Below, piece by piece: positions 25,716-37,260 of a DNA stretch of 39,401 nucleotides. The position numbers were made by a program, and so were the translations under genes. This stretch comes from Candidatus Omnitrophota bacterium (GTDB lineage: Bacteria > Omnitrophota > Gorgyraeia > Gygaellales > Profunditerraquicolaceae), in the NCBI GenBank assembly GCA_026387385.1, contig JAPLLU010000020.1:1-39401 (forward strand). The letters are read 5' to 3'. Numbering within the stretch: the first letter of the stretch is position 1; each line of letters begins with the position of its first letter. The notes beneath the pieces are model-generated. The model was not told where the DNA came from, did no database searches, and worked only from the letters and a program-made list of their open reading frames with translations.

Positions 25716-27023
25716 TTAGGTACAATCGCTACCATGATAAGCTACCTTTTTTTCCAAATAATAAACTGACATTGACTGTCCAATCATCACTCCGAGAAAA
25801 ATTAAAAAAGGGGCATAAGAAAGATTCCCTGAAAATGAGTTGATGAGCACAAAAGGTAACATCGAAGATAAATAAAATGCCCTGTACTTTTTAAAAAAAA
25901 CGTCTCGGGAAATAATTTTAAATATGTTTATGAAGGATTTAAGATAAAACCAGAGTATTAATAATGTTCCGACGACCCCAGATTTCACAAGAAACCAGAG
26001 GAAAGAATTGTGTAAAAATAATGCCACTTCCATCTCTTGGCTTTTGGGTTTCAAAAAGATAATTCTGCTTCCGAGTCCTGTACCAAAAATTGGATGGCTC
26101 AGAAACATTTTGAAAGCATAAGAAAACTCAGATAATCTATATTGAACAGCCACATCTTTAGAACCAGCAAAAAAGAGCGACAAGCGCTGGATAGCCCCTT
26201 GATTGATGTCAGCTTGCCAAAGAAATTTAGAAATTGACCCCGAAACAATAACAAAAAAAGTTAGTGAAGCAATCATTTTAAGTATCGAACTTACGGGTGT
26301 CTTTGATGACATGACAATGACTGAAAATAATGTAAGCAATGTTTGTACATATATGCTTCTTGTAAAAGATATGGATATAGCAAAAAGGTAAAGGAACACA
26401 ACAAGAAACCAGAATTTATTTAGAATTGAAAATTTAAAGCTGTTTCGAAAACAGTATAAATAAGCCAGTGAAAAAGGTATTATTTGCGCTTGTATCGTTA
26501 TGTTTCGCGTTTCCGAAACATGTGCTACATTTAGGTGGACTAAAAAATATCCAAACTGTTCGATGGAAATTAAAATACCGATTGCAATAAGGACTTTGCC
26601 AAATAAGACAATATCTCTCATGGACTTGAAAAAAAATGTTGATATATACACCATTGATAAAAAAAAGAAAAATATCCTAAAATCTCTTAAAATATCCACT
26701 AGCTTATTCCCATTTCTTGCTCCTAAAAATCCACTGACTATTGCGTAAAATAAAGTAATAACTAAAAGAAAAAATAAATTCTTTATTTTAACTCTAAAAT
26801 AAGTTTTGTCTATCATAGAGCGCAAATAAAAAGAAAAAATTAATGTTATAAATACAAGATCATACGGATTAATTAAAAACCCTGAAAAGGGTATTTTAAG
26901 TTCACGCCAACTTGTAATATATGTTCCGGCAATAAACACACATAAATAAAAAGACCATAATGGATTTATTAATAAAAATGTAAATAAAAGACCTAAAAGT
27001 ATAAGCAAAAGTAATGATATCAC
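25716..27023 (-). CDS. O-antigen ligase-like / Wzy-like membrane protein
   Basis: Polytopic; HPIFGTGLGSRIIFLKP...ALFLHNSFLWFLVKSGVVGTLLIL. Confidence 0.8.
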   Translation of the reverse strand: MISLLLLILLGLLFTFLLINPLWSFYLCVFIAGTYITSWRELKIPFSGFLINPYDLVFITLIFSFYLRSMIDKTYFRVKIKNLFFLLVITLFYAIVSGFLGARNGNKLVDILRDFRIFFFFLSMVYISTFFFKSMRDIVLFGKVLIAIGILISIEQFGYFLVHLNVAHVSETRNITIQAQIIPFSLAYLYCFRNSFKFSILNKFWFLVVFLYLFAISISFTRSIYVQTLLTLFSVIVMSSKTPVSSILKMIASLTFFVIVSGSISKFLWQADINQGAIQRLSLFFAGSKDVAVQYRLSEFSYAFKMFLSHPIFGTGLGSRIIFLKPKSQEMEVALFLHNSFLWFLVKSGVVGTLLILWFYLKSFINIFKIISRDVFFKKYRAFYLSSMLPFVLINSFSGNLSYAPFLIFLGVMIGQSMSVYYLEKKVAYHGSDCT

Positions 27024-27112
27024 TAACCTAACTCCATGAGTATTCTACATCAAGCATTCTAAATCAAACATTCTAATTTCTAAAGCTTTAGTAACCTGCC
27101 CACCCCTTTAAG

Positions 27113-27135
27113 TTGTACCGGTTCTTAAGAGAAAG
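27113..27135. repeat. Short direct repeat flanking the 27177-28118 gene (copy 1)
   Basis: ttgtaccggttcttaagagaaag versus 28152 ttgtatcggttcttaaaaaagtg. Confidence 0.55.
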
Positions 27136-27176
27136 CCGCTGTTAAAACAACTTGTTCGATTGTGGGTTATAACTAT

Positions 27177-28118
27177 TTATTTTCTTAAAAGACGGCTTAA
27201 AATTTTCCTACCACTCGTATATACAGAGTTTTTGTTAATCAACAATTTCTTGATAAATTGAGAGTCTTCTAATGTTTCAATATTTGCCATTGATGCAAGA
27301 AACTTCTTATCGCCAGGAAGATGTAACAAGAAGCAGTTTTTATAATAGTCAAATGGCTTTTGGTGATGTAACGTTTTTCCGCTCCAATATCTGCCAACAA
27401 TTCCTAATGTTCCGGCATCCGCGACATATGTGCCTTTTCTTCGAATTTGTTCTAACGCAACTGATATCAAAACTTCACTACCCACATGGCACAGAACGTC
27501 AATTTTACTAATGTATTTTTCAAAAAAATTATCAATCTCACTTATAAGTGACAGAAAAAAAGCGGGAGAGCCTGTAATAAACTCCCCCCCAAACCACCTT
27601 CCTTCGCTATTGACACATGAAATGCTTTCCATATCACGGATAATAATATCGTGTCCATAAGCAGGTATGACTTGGTCTGTAATGTCATAACACATAGGTA
27701 TCTTATCTCTTATAATGTTTATTAAACATTCGGGAATTTCGTTTATAGCTCTCACATCTAGATCACAAAATCCAATATACGGAGACCTGTCAATGCTGAG
27801 TGAAGAAAAATATCGAAAAACATCAAATACGAAGTGTGCTGAATAAAAACGTATGCCACTAGGAACCTTAGTGGGAAAACTGATTTTTTCAATATGTAAA
27901 GCATCTTTTCGCCCGATTCCAATTAGGGCGTCAAAAATAAAATCCAACCTGTTAGTTAACAATGTGAATTTTATGCCCCTTTGTCTCAAAGAAGCAGAAA
28001 GTCCAATTGCGTTTTGAACGTACAATTTAATTTGTTGCTGAAAATTCTTTACGTGGGCGTTCACTAAGCTTTTTTCACCTTCAACCAAATATAGTAGACC
28101 ATACAATTCAAAGTTCAT
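27177..28118 (-). CDS. Uncharacterised protein, possible GT-A-fold glycosyltransferase (DxD-like motif)
   Basis: YIGFCDLDVRAINEIPE, GRWFGGEFITGSPAFFLSLISEIDNFF; no family confidently recognised. Confidence 0.5.
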   Translation of the reverse strand: MNFELYGLLYLVEGEKSLVNAHVKNFQQQIKLYVQNAIGLSASLRQRGIKFTLLTNRLDFIFDALIGIGRKDALHIEKISFPTKVPSGIRFYSAHFVFDVFRYFSSLSIDRSPYIGFCDLDVRAINEIPECLINIIRDKIPMCYDITDQVIPAYGHDIIIRDMESISCVNSEGRWFGGEFITGSPAFFLSLISEIDNFFEKYISKIDVLCHVGSEVLISVALEQIRRKGTYVADAGTLGIVGRYWSGKTLHHQKPFDYYKNCFLLHLPGDKKFLASMANIETLEDSQFIKKLLINKNSVYTSGRKILSRLLRK

Positions 28119-28151
28119 TAAATTCCTCTTGATTTAAGCTACAGCTATAAA

Positions 28152-28174
28152 TTGTATCGGTTCTTAAAAAAGTG
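28152..28174. repeat. Short direct repeat flanking the 27177-28118 gene (copy 2)
   Basis: ttgtatcggttcttaaaaaagtg. Confidence 0.55.
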
Positions 28175-28301
28175 CAACCGAGTTCCTAGGCACTTTGAGG
28201 TCATAGTATGCTGACCCCACTAACAAAGAGCCGATCCAAACTTAAATTCACCTTGACTAATGAAACATTACATCATACTTCTTGTGCTCTAGAGGCCTAG
28301 A

Positions 28302-29810
28302 TTAACTCCTCATTCCGCCATTCAATAGTTCATGCGTAATCCATCCCATCAAGCGTTTTCGCATCGGGTGAAGCCAGAAGGGAAAAAAGATAATTGTTGA
28401 GAATATAAAAATAATTAAACTATTTAATACTATTGTATTAAAAATATGGTTGAATTTATACTGAATTAAGATACTAAATAAAATACCGAGCAAACATGCT
28501 ATCGTGGTTGCTCTACTTGCTTTTGGTAGCAATTCAATCAAAGGAATTTTATTTCTAATATGATAGGATAAATAAATTAAACTGCTACCTAAAGCCAAGG
28601 CAACTACCCATGCAACCACTACTCCTGTGCCACCAAAATATACTCCTAATAGAAACCCCAAGCCAGCATTTAATACTCCTATCGTGACGTGGCTTATCAC
28701 ATTCCAGCGAAGTTCTCCAATACCCAAATTTGCAAAATAAGCTGGGGCATTTAATACATTCAAAAACCAACCAATAGTAAGTAAAGTTCCAAAATCCACA
28801 AAAACACTCTCATAACGCCCAATCCATAATTTTGATATAATCGGTATAGATACAATGATTAAGGAATATAATGGTACTGCGAGATAAAAGAGTAATTGAT
28901 AAGAAGTGAGATAAACCGATTGTATTTTCTCAGGAATTTTCTCCTTCAAATCCGCAATAGCTGGAACAAGTACCTGATTTGCAGAAACAATAAGTGCACG
29001 AAGTTGTATTATCATTTTATTAGCCATCTCATAGTATCCTACCATAGACAGTCCACCGAATTTGCTCAGAAGCGCTTTCGTAATTGGGTCATAAAACATG
29101 ACTGTTACAGATATCATTTGAAAGTTTATACCATAACTAATCATTTCCCTGAATAAGTTTTTATCCCATTTATAAGGAATAAATGGAAGCATGGGTAAAT
29201 ATCTTTTAAGCAAAATCCAAGTACTGAAAAGAATTATAACATTCTGTATAATCTGGGCATAGGCTAATCCTATCAGTCCATAAAGAGGTACAAATATGAA
29301 ACACAGGACCAGATAAAATATTGCGCCACTCATCAGGAGAAGATTTCTAATATAGATCCGTTGATACCCGTCAAATCCTGAATGGAAAACACCTACAATC
29401 ATAGTGATCCATAAAGAAAAAATGGCAAAAGGTAATATTTCAATGGCTAAGCGAATGGACTCAAGAGGAATAATGTTTTTGAGAATCCATTTCATTACAG
29501 GATAGCCAAAAAGAAGAATAATACCTATAAAAACACTAACTGAAATAGCAGCGGTCTGAATAACACTACAGACATTTTCCTCCTCACCGCGGGCAACATA
29601 TTTTGCTACAAATTTTACCACACTTCCTGAAAGTCCTAAATTTGCTATTTGAGTTATTGATGTAGTCGCGAGCACCAGAGACCATATACCCAATTGTTCA
29701 ACGCCAATTGTCTTCAGGAAGAATCTATACAAAATAAATAATACACCACTAATTACTACAGTCTGAACTACGGACATTACTGCATTTATTAGAACCTGTC
29801 GCCTTTGCAT
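28302..29810 (-). CDS. Oligosaccharide flippase / Wzx-like polysaccharide biosynthesis protein
   Basis: 14-TM MOP-type protein; LGLSGSVVKFVAKYVARGEEENV, YYEMANKMIIQLRALIVSANQVLVPAIADL. Confidence 0.85.
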   Translation of the reverse strand: MQRRQVLINAVMSVVQTVVISGVLFILYRFFLKTIGVEQLGIWSLVLATTSITQIANLGLSGSVVKFVAKYVARGEEENVCSVIQTAAISVSVFIGIILLFGYPVMKWILKNIIPLESIRLAIEILPFAIFSLWITMIVGVFHSGFDGYQRIYIRNLLLMSGAIFYLVLCFIFVPLYGLIGLAYAQIIQNVIILFSTWILLKRYLPMLPFIPYKWDKNLFREMISYGINFQMISVTVMFYDPITKALLSKFGGLSMVGYYEMANKMIIQLRALIVSANQVLVPAIADLKEKIPEKIQSVYLTSYQLLFYLAVPLYSLIIVSIPIISKLWIGRYESVFVDFGTLLTIGWFLNVLNAPAYFANLGIGELRWNVISHVTIGVLNAGLGFLLGVYFGGTGVVVAWVVALALGSSLIYLSYHIRNKIPLIELLPKASRATTIACLLGILFSILIQYKFNHIFNTIVLNSLIIFIFSTIIFFPFWLHPMRKRLMGWITHELLNGGMRS

Positions 29811-29814
29811 TTTA

Positions 29815-30783
29815 TTATTTCTTTTTGAAAATCACTACTAAATGATCTTTTGCAGATAACCATGAAGGAGGATGCTCGTATATGTTATTTGAATTACTAC
29901 CATTATTAAAGTAAATACGCCTTATCTTACGTAATACACAAAACAGAGATGGACAGAATATATATGTTAGATTTTTAATAAGATCTGAAACTACTGTTTT
30001 AAATGTAATCCCTCCAGCATGAGAAAACTTTTCAGCATGGGCAATTTCAAGATTTAATTTTTTAGCAACAAAATCACACCAGTACTTGTTTATAAATGAT
30101 ATATGTTCTGGAAGTGTACAGTACCAATACTTACTTCCACAAATTTTCCGTGTTATAGCTTCAGCATTTCCGGAAGATATGATTATATAGCCGTTTTCCC
30201 CAGTCAATCGAGATATTAAAGAAATAAATTTAAAGGGGTCTTCTACATGTTCAATAAAATCGAAAGCAGTTATAACATCAAACTCCATTGCGGGATTATT
30301 CAGTTCATGTATATCTCTTGCGACTATTTTTATACCTTTTGAAGTAGCTTTTTCAGTAGCATATGAATTTATTTCTACGCCATAAAGGCCTAATCCATTT
30401 TTTAAACTTTCTAAAAACTTACCATCCCAACATCCAATATCTAAGATAGAACCAACTGCTACTTTTTCACTTACCCACTCTGCAGCCATCTGCCAATCTT
30501 TTCTGTTTTTAAATTCATATTGCCAGTTTTCTGGATTTCCTACTTGATAAATTCTTCTTAGCAGATCTTTATTAAACCTTGGCCATCGGAATTGCAAATT
30601 ACATTTTAAACATTTTAAAAGATGCCCACTCGTAAGGAATGAAATCGGCAAAATGTTTCCAGCACATATGCTCATCCGTGGGATTTTACCGATATAAGCT
30701 ATTCGATATGAATTACATGAAGGACAACTTACAGATTCAGTTCCATCTTTAGTTAAGCTTTTGCATTGCCTTAGTAGTGCCAT
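29815..30783 (-). CDS. Class I SAM-dependent methyltransferase with N-terminal zinc-binding cysteines
   Basis: CPSCNSYR...CLKCNLQF; GSILDIGCWDGKFLESL; FDVITAFDFIEHVEDPFKFI. Confidence 0.83.
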   Translation of the reverse strand: MALLRQCKSLTKDGTESVSCPSCNSYRIAYIGKIPRMSICAGNILPISFLTSGHLLKCLKCNLQFRWPRFNKDLLRRIYQVGNPENWQYEFKNRKDWQMAAEWVSEKVAVGSILDIGCWDGKFLESLKNGLGLYGVEINSYATEKATSKGIKIVARDIHELNNPAMEFDVITAFDFIEHVEDPFKFISLISRLTGENGYIIISSGNAEAITRKICGSKYWYCTLPEHISFINKYWCDFVAKKLNLEIAHAEKFSHAGGITFKTVVSDLIKNLTYIFCPSLFCVLRKIRRIYFNNGSNSNNIYEHPPSWLSAKDHLVVIFKKK

Positions 30784-31084
30784 TTAGTTAATTTTTACTT
30801 TTTGAAGAAAGCAACATCTATATAAATCCAATACCCATCATCAGCAATATAAATTCGTAGTGGCTTAGCTTTACGTATCGCTTAAAAAACCTGATTAGTA
30901 GTATCCAACCGTTTAAACACTAGAAACAACACCGTGATTTCAAGAGCACGGAATGGCGAAAATGTTTGGCTATTCTTCATTACGCAATAACAACTCAAAA
31001 TACCCTAATCCTTTGGCATTTTATTGAATACAGGAATCCAGTAAGGGTAATGATGTTTGTAATTAATTCTGCTTTTTTATCATC

Positions 31085-31792
31085 TTACGCCTTACTTGCT
31101 TCAACACAAAGACTATATTTAAACCTATCAGGATTATCGAGAATGCCTATCTTTTCTATTGCACTGTCTAAATATTCTTTTTGAGTTATTCTCACAAAGC
31201 CAGTTTGCTTTAATTTTAAACTTAATGAGTAATAATCGTACATCCATTTATGAATATTTTTATTTGATTGGAGAACCTTTACAAATCTAATTAAAAAAGA
31301 GTCATCTTCTCCTGCCCTATCAAATAATCCTAGTCGTTCAATAAATTCATCAGCAGGAGAAGTAATATTAGCTGCGTCTTTTTTAATTCCTTTAATTTTG
31401 TTAATATAATTTTGGCTCAAGCCTTGTAAGTCAGGAACTATAATTCTAATAATCCCTTCCTTCATCATCACCCGATAGCATTCCCTTAGAAAACATTCAC
31501 AATCTTTTTTAGAAAGGTGCTCAAGAAAATGAGAAACATAAATATATCTTACTGTCTTATCTTTATAAGGCAGCCCCTTCCGTACATCTAACACCGTAAT
31601 ATTATTTGGCCATGGCAAATCATAGAGTCTTTTAGGAATAACTTTTATCCTGCTTAGAAATTTTTTAATTCTAGGGTAGCGAGCAAGTATGGCGCTAAAG
31701 GAATTATCAATGTTTATCCAGTCTCCTGGCGTATTGGTATATCCACAACCGATATTAAGCATTAAACCTAACTTAGTATTGCAGTATTTCAT
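31085..31792 (-). CDS. Methyltransferase domain protein
   Basis: LMLNIGCGYTNTPGDWINIDNS; YIYVSHFLEHLSKKDCECFLRECYRVMMKEGIIRIIVPDL. Confidence 0.8.
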   Translation of the reverse strand: MKYCNTKLGLMLNIGCGYTNTPGDWINIDNSFSAILARYPRIKKFLSRIKVIPKRLYDLPWPNNITVLDVRKGLPYKDKTVRYIYVSHFLEHLSKKDCECFLRECYRVMMKEGIIRIIVPDLQGLSQNYINKIKGIKKDAANITSPADEFIERLGLFDRAGEDDSFLIRFVKVLQSNKNIHKWMYDYYSLSLKLKQTGFVRITQKEYLDSAIEKIGILDNPDRFKYSLCVEASKA

Positions 31793-31836
31793 ATAAATCT
31801 GCGCAACGCTGACCTCATCAATGTCGGTCTACTTGA

Positions 31837-33195
31837 TTATCCTAAGAAAGTCGTATCCCCGCTCACCAATAGCTTATACCGCAGCCTAACGAGAATCAAT
31901 ATCCAAAGCGTATAGGAAAAATAAAAAATGACGCTGGCAGCCACTACACCCACCACGCCCCAATAAGCCGCTCCAAGAATATTCAGCAGCACTCCAACGA
32001 TAGCAGTCAGCACTTTCGGCAAAAGTAAAGAACGTGTTTCCATTCCAATCTGAAAAATAATGCTACCACATTGACCACTAGCAAACAGGCCACCAGCCAA
32101 CACCATGCCTGGCAGAAGCCACGAAATCTCACGGTATTCAGGCGCTACCAAATACCTAAAAATAGATCTGTGCAGGGAAAAAGCGAGTAATGTGGCGATG
32201 CCCGTAATGAACAACGTTACCACTGTCAGCCTCCAGTTGAGTATATGAACTTGCCACATTCGAGACGGATCGGATGCATCGCCAACCCGCTGGAAGAACA
32301 CTGGTGCCACCAGCTGCGTAATAAGTCCACTGAAAATTGCGATAGGATAGTAACCGAGTTGATATAGAACCGCATATAGACCTACTTCTCGTGTACCAGT
32401 AAATATCTTTAAGGCCCAGCGGTCAGAAGCCAGTTGCGCCCAAGTAAAGATTCCCCATAAGGCAAAAGGCCAGGCATAGGTGAACATTTTAGTTTCCCAA
32501 TGCCAAGGCAAAACCTTTATACTGGATGATAAGTTTCTCGTGGGTAATAATTTACGTTTAAAAAACCAAAATTGGGAAAGCAGAACCAGGAGGGCACCTA
32601 TCATGTATCCCAACATAGCCAAAGAGCTGATTGCGCCAAACCACATAACTAAACCCACTGCTATCATAAACCGTCCCCAATAGGCCAATGCCTGATGCCA
32701 TGCCACAACCAGACGTTGCCGTGCGGCGTTCTGTATACCATCTAGAACAGAATTATAACCCGAAAAAAGTGAGAAGCCTAATGTAGCTGCACCCAACCAC
32801 AACCATTTTGATTGTTTAGTTAACAGCAGAAACACACCTGTGCCAATTAAAAGCAGAAACACGATCCCCGTAACTTGCACGAACATCCTGCGTAGAGCCA
32901 TCATAAATGACGGTAGCTCACCTTTCTCGCAAGCAGGGGAGAAAAAACGCAACGCAGCACTACTTAACGGGCTAAACAGAACCAGGTTTACGAGTGTAGC
33001 TAGCGTCATCCCTAAAGCCAGCTCCCCATAAATTTGTGGCGACAATACACCGGTGAGCAGACGCACGCCTACAAGTGCCCCAAAAAGCGCTATTACCTGT
33101 CCTAATGAAATCCAAAAGAACTCACGGCCTAAACGTTGAAATCGCTTGTGATTAGACCGGACAAAGCTATCTAGCTTTTGAATAATATAACGCAT
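31837..33195 (-). CDS. Second oligosaccharide flippase-like membrane protein
   Basis: MOP-type polytopic protein; LGQVIALFGALVGVRLLTGVLSPQIYGELALGMTLATLVNLVL. Confidence 0.8.
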   Translation of the reverse strand: MRYIIQKLDSFVRSNHKRFQRLGREFFWISLGQVIALFGALVGVRLLTGVLSPQIYGELALGMTLATLVNLVLFSPLSSAALRFFSPACEKGELPSFMMALRRMFVQVTGIVFLLLIGTGVFLLLTKQSKWLWLGAATLGFSLFSGYNSVLDGIQNAARQRLVVAWHQALAYWGRFMIAVGLVMWFGAISSLAMLGYMIGALLVLLSQFWFFKRKLLPTRNLSSSIKVLPWHWETKMFTYAWPFALWGIFTWAQLASDRWALKIFTGTREVGLYAVLYQLGYYPIAIFSGLITQLVAPVFFQRVGDASDPSRMWQVHILNWRLTVVTLFITGIATLLAFSLHRSIFRYLVAPEYREISWLLPGMVLAGGLFASGQCGSIIFQIGMETRSLLLPKVLTAIVGVLLNILGAAYWGVVGVVAASVIFYFSYTLWILILVRLRYKLLVSGDTTFLG

Positions 33196-33234
33196 TATAA
33201 CTTGGAGAAATTGTTAATGAGGACGGTTTTAAAA

Positions 33235-35213
<1,979 letters not shown>

Positions 35214-35249
35214 TTATCCCTTCCTTATCACATTGTAATTAATAACACT

Positions 35250-36249
35250 TTATGTTTTTTTAGAAACTTTCCACCATTCCATAGAGAAAGCCAAAAATAC
35301 ACCTGTCATTAGGCCAAGCAGAGCACCAATAATGACGTTCTGTTTTCTATTCGGCCTTATTGCATATAAAGAAACTTGCGGCTCCTGAATTATCCCTAAA
35401 TTGCTAATTTGATTTTTTTCAATTGTTAATTTTTCTATCTCAATTTCAAGACTATTGATATCATTTTCATAGTTTTTAGTTTCAGTTTTAACATTTTCTT
35501 TTCCAACTCTAAGATCAGAAATCTGATTTTGCAGTTGGATAGAATAACCAATATTCTGCTGTATTATATTACTATAAAGTAAAGCTGAAATATCTTCTTT
35601 GCTATCTTTTTTTTCTAGCAAAGCCCCTCTTCCAACTACTAATTTTTCAGAGTTAGACTTAGTCTCTTTAACTTCGTCAAGCAACCTCTGCTCTCTATCT
35701 TCCTGTATCTTCAATTGCTCTTCTTTAAGCTTAATCTGATTTCTTTTTGCGTTGATTTGGCCATTGACTGTACCGATTTGAGCGTCAATCGCGTTTTTCT
35801 TGTTTTCTATAAACTTTGAGTAATTTAGGTTTAACTTTTCCAGTAATTTGTTTAAAACTGCTAAGCCTAAAGCCGTTTTCTTAGCCCGTGCTTCTAAACT
35901 AACTTTAATCAATCTTGTGTCTTTAGGTTGCACAATATCGAACTTTAGATTATCTTCTTTTAAGTTCAAATCTTTTATTATTGCTTTATTAAAAGCGCCC
36001 TCTTGGATTTTTGCTTTTATGTTCTCAGCTGAATCGAAGTTCTGCACTCCTGCATTTGTCACGGCAAGGATAGGTGGTTCGATAATCATTGAGACCTCAT
36101 AAACTTCAGGCATAAGAAAACTTCTAATGGCTGTAGTAATTACTAAAACAAGAAAAACAACCAAGATAAGAGTTTTTCTTTTGATAATCACATTGATGTA
36201 GTCGGCTAGATTAATTTCATCTTCTGCCTCAATTTGTTGATTATTCATG
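35250..36249 (-). CDS. Wzz-like polysaccharide co-polymerase / chain-length determinant (ATG 36249 preferred over the ORF-track start 36323)
   Basis: INLADYINVIIKRKTLILVVFLVLVITTAI, central coiled coil, C-terminal TM VIIGALLGLMTGVFLAF; GGAGG 7 nt upstream of ATG 36249. Confidence 0.85.
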
Positions 36250-36291
36250 CAATCCTCCAAATTTAAAATTAAGATTATTTCACGAAAATAC

Positions 36292-37032
36292 TTACTTGCG
36301 TATAGTCCAGAAATCAGCTGCAAGAGTCTCTAAGTATTTATACGGCATAGTAAAATAACCGCATTGACCCCATTCTTTACCCCAGGAATTACGGATAAGA
36401 AAACGCCTTTCTTTCTGATTGTATCCTACCGCCATAACTGCGTGTCCACCAATAACCCGTTCGCTCTTTTTAGGCATATTAACAATTCCGGTACGTTCTA
36501 CTTTTTTGGATTGGAAACTCTCGTAAACCGCAAAGCCGAAAACAAAGGGATAGCCTTCGGCAAAGCAGGCCAACATTTCCGGTAAGGTATGAATACGATG
36601 GTATGAGGTAATGCGGTGTTTGTCGGCTTCGTTGTAGCAACGCTTGGGGGGCTTTTGAGCAAAACACGCAATATCATAAGGCCAGCCCTTCTCCCAACAG
36701 TAGCCTATCTTTTTTAAAGTTTTTATGCCGTCGCGCAAAGAAGCTCCTGAATCGTAGTCTTCGTTTCCACGCAATAGCCGTTCGTTGTAGTAAATAAAAA
36801 GCTTGCTTACATCAGTATAGACGGCATCCGGCCGGTTATCCAAGAATTCAAGGTTTCCGGTAAGTGCGCAAGCTGTACAGCTGCCCAGACTTCCTTGCCG
36901 CTCCACTTGAGAACAATAGCTACGCAAGTCAACCTTTGCGGGCAATCTAATCCTGGGTTTAATGTCACTGTAAAGCAAATCGCGTTGATCGGGGATATCA
37001 GGTAACCAGCCATATATCTTATGCTTAAACAT
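36292..37032 (-). CDS. C1 (papain-like) family cysteine peptidase
   Basis: Q-GSLGSCTACA catalytic Cys, GGHAVMAVGY His, LIRNSWGKEWGQCGYFTM Asn motif. Confidence 0.9.
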   Translation of the reverse strand: MFKHKIYGWLPDIPDQRDLLYSDIKPRIRLPAKVDLRSYCSQVERQGSLGSCTACALTGNLEFLDNRPDAVYTDVSKLFIYYNERLLRGNEDYDSGASLRDGIKTLKKIGYCWEKGWPYDIACFAQKPPKRCYNEADKHRITSYHRIHTLPEMLACFAEGYPFVFGFAVYESFQSKKVERTGIVNMPKKSERVIGGHAVMAVGYNQKERRFLIRNSWGKEWGQCGYFTMPYKYLETLAADFWTIRK

Positions 37033-37260
37033 ATTTTAACTTTCGGATTGGGAACTTAATACTAGAAATTGCATATTTCTAGTATTTTAAAAAGCCCTGT
37101 TACGTGCACCGAAAAATTACTATATCTCATTATTTATCAAGATGTTCTCTTCTATAAGACTTCTTCGGGTTAAAAATATATTATAATATGAAGAGTAAAA
37201 AAAACAAGGGGTTTTGTTCTAATTATTACTAGATTTAACTTATGCGAGCTTTAAAAGAAG

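Noticed and set aside
30784-31084. Possible hidden gene or pseudogene in the 300-bp gap
   Set aside because: No recognisable coding homology or tandem structure could be established by eye.
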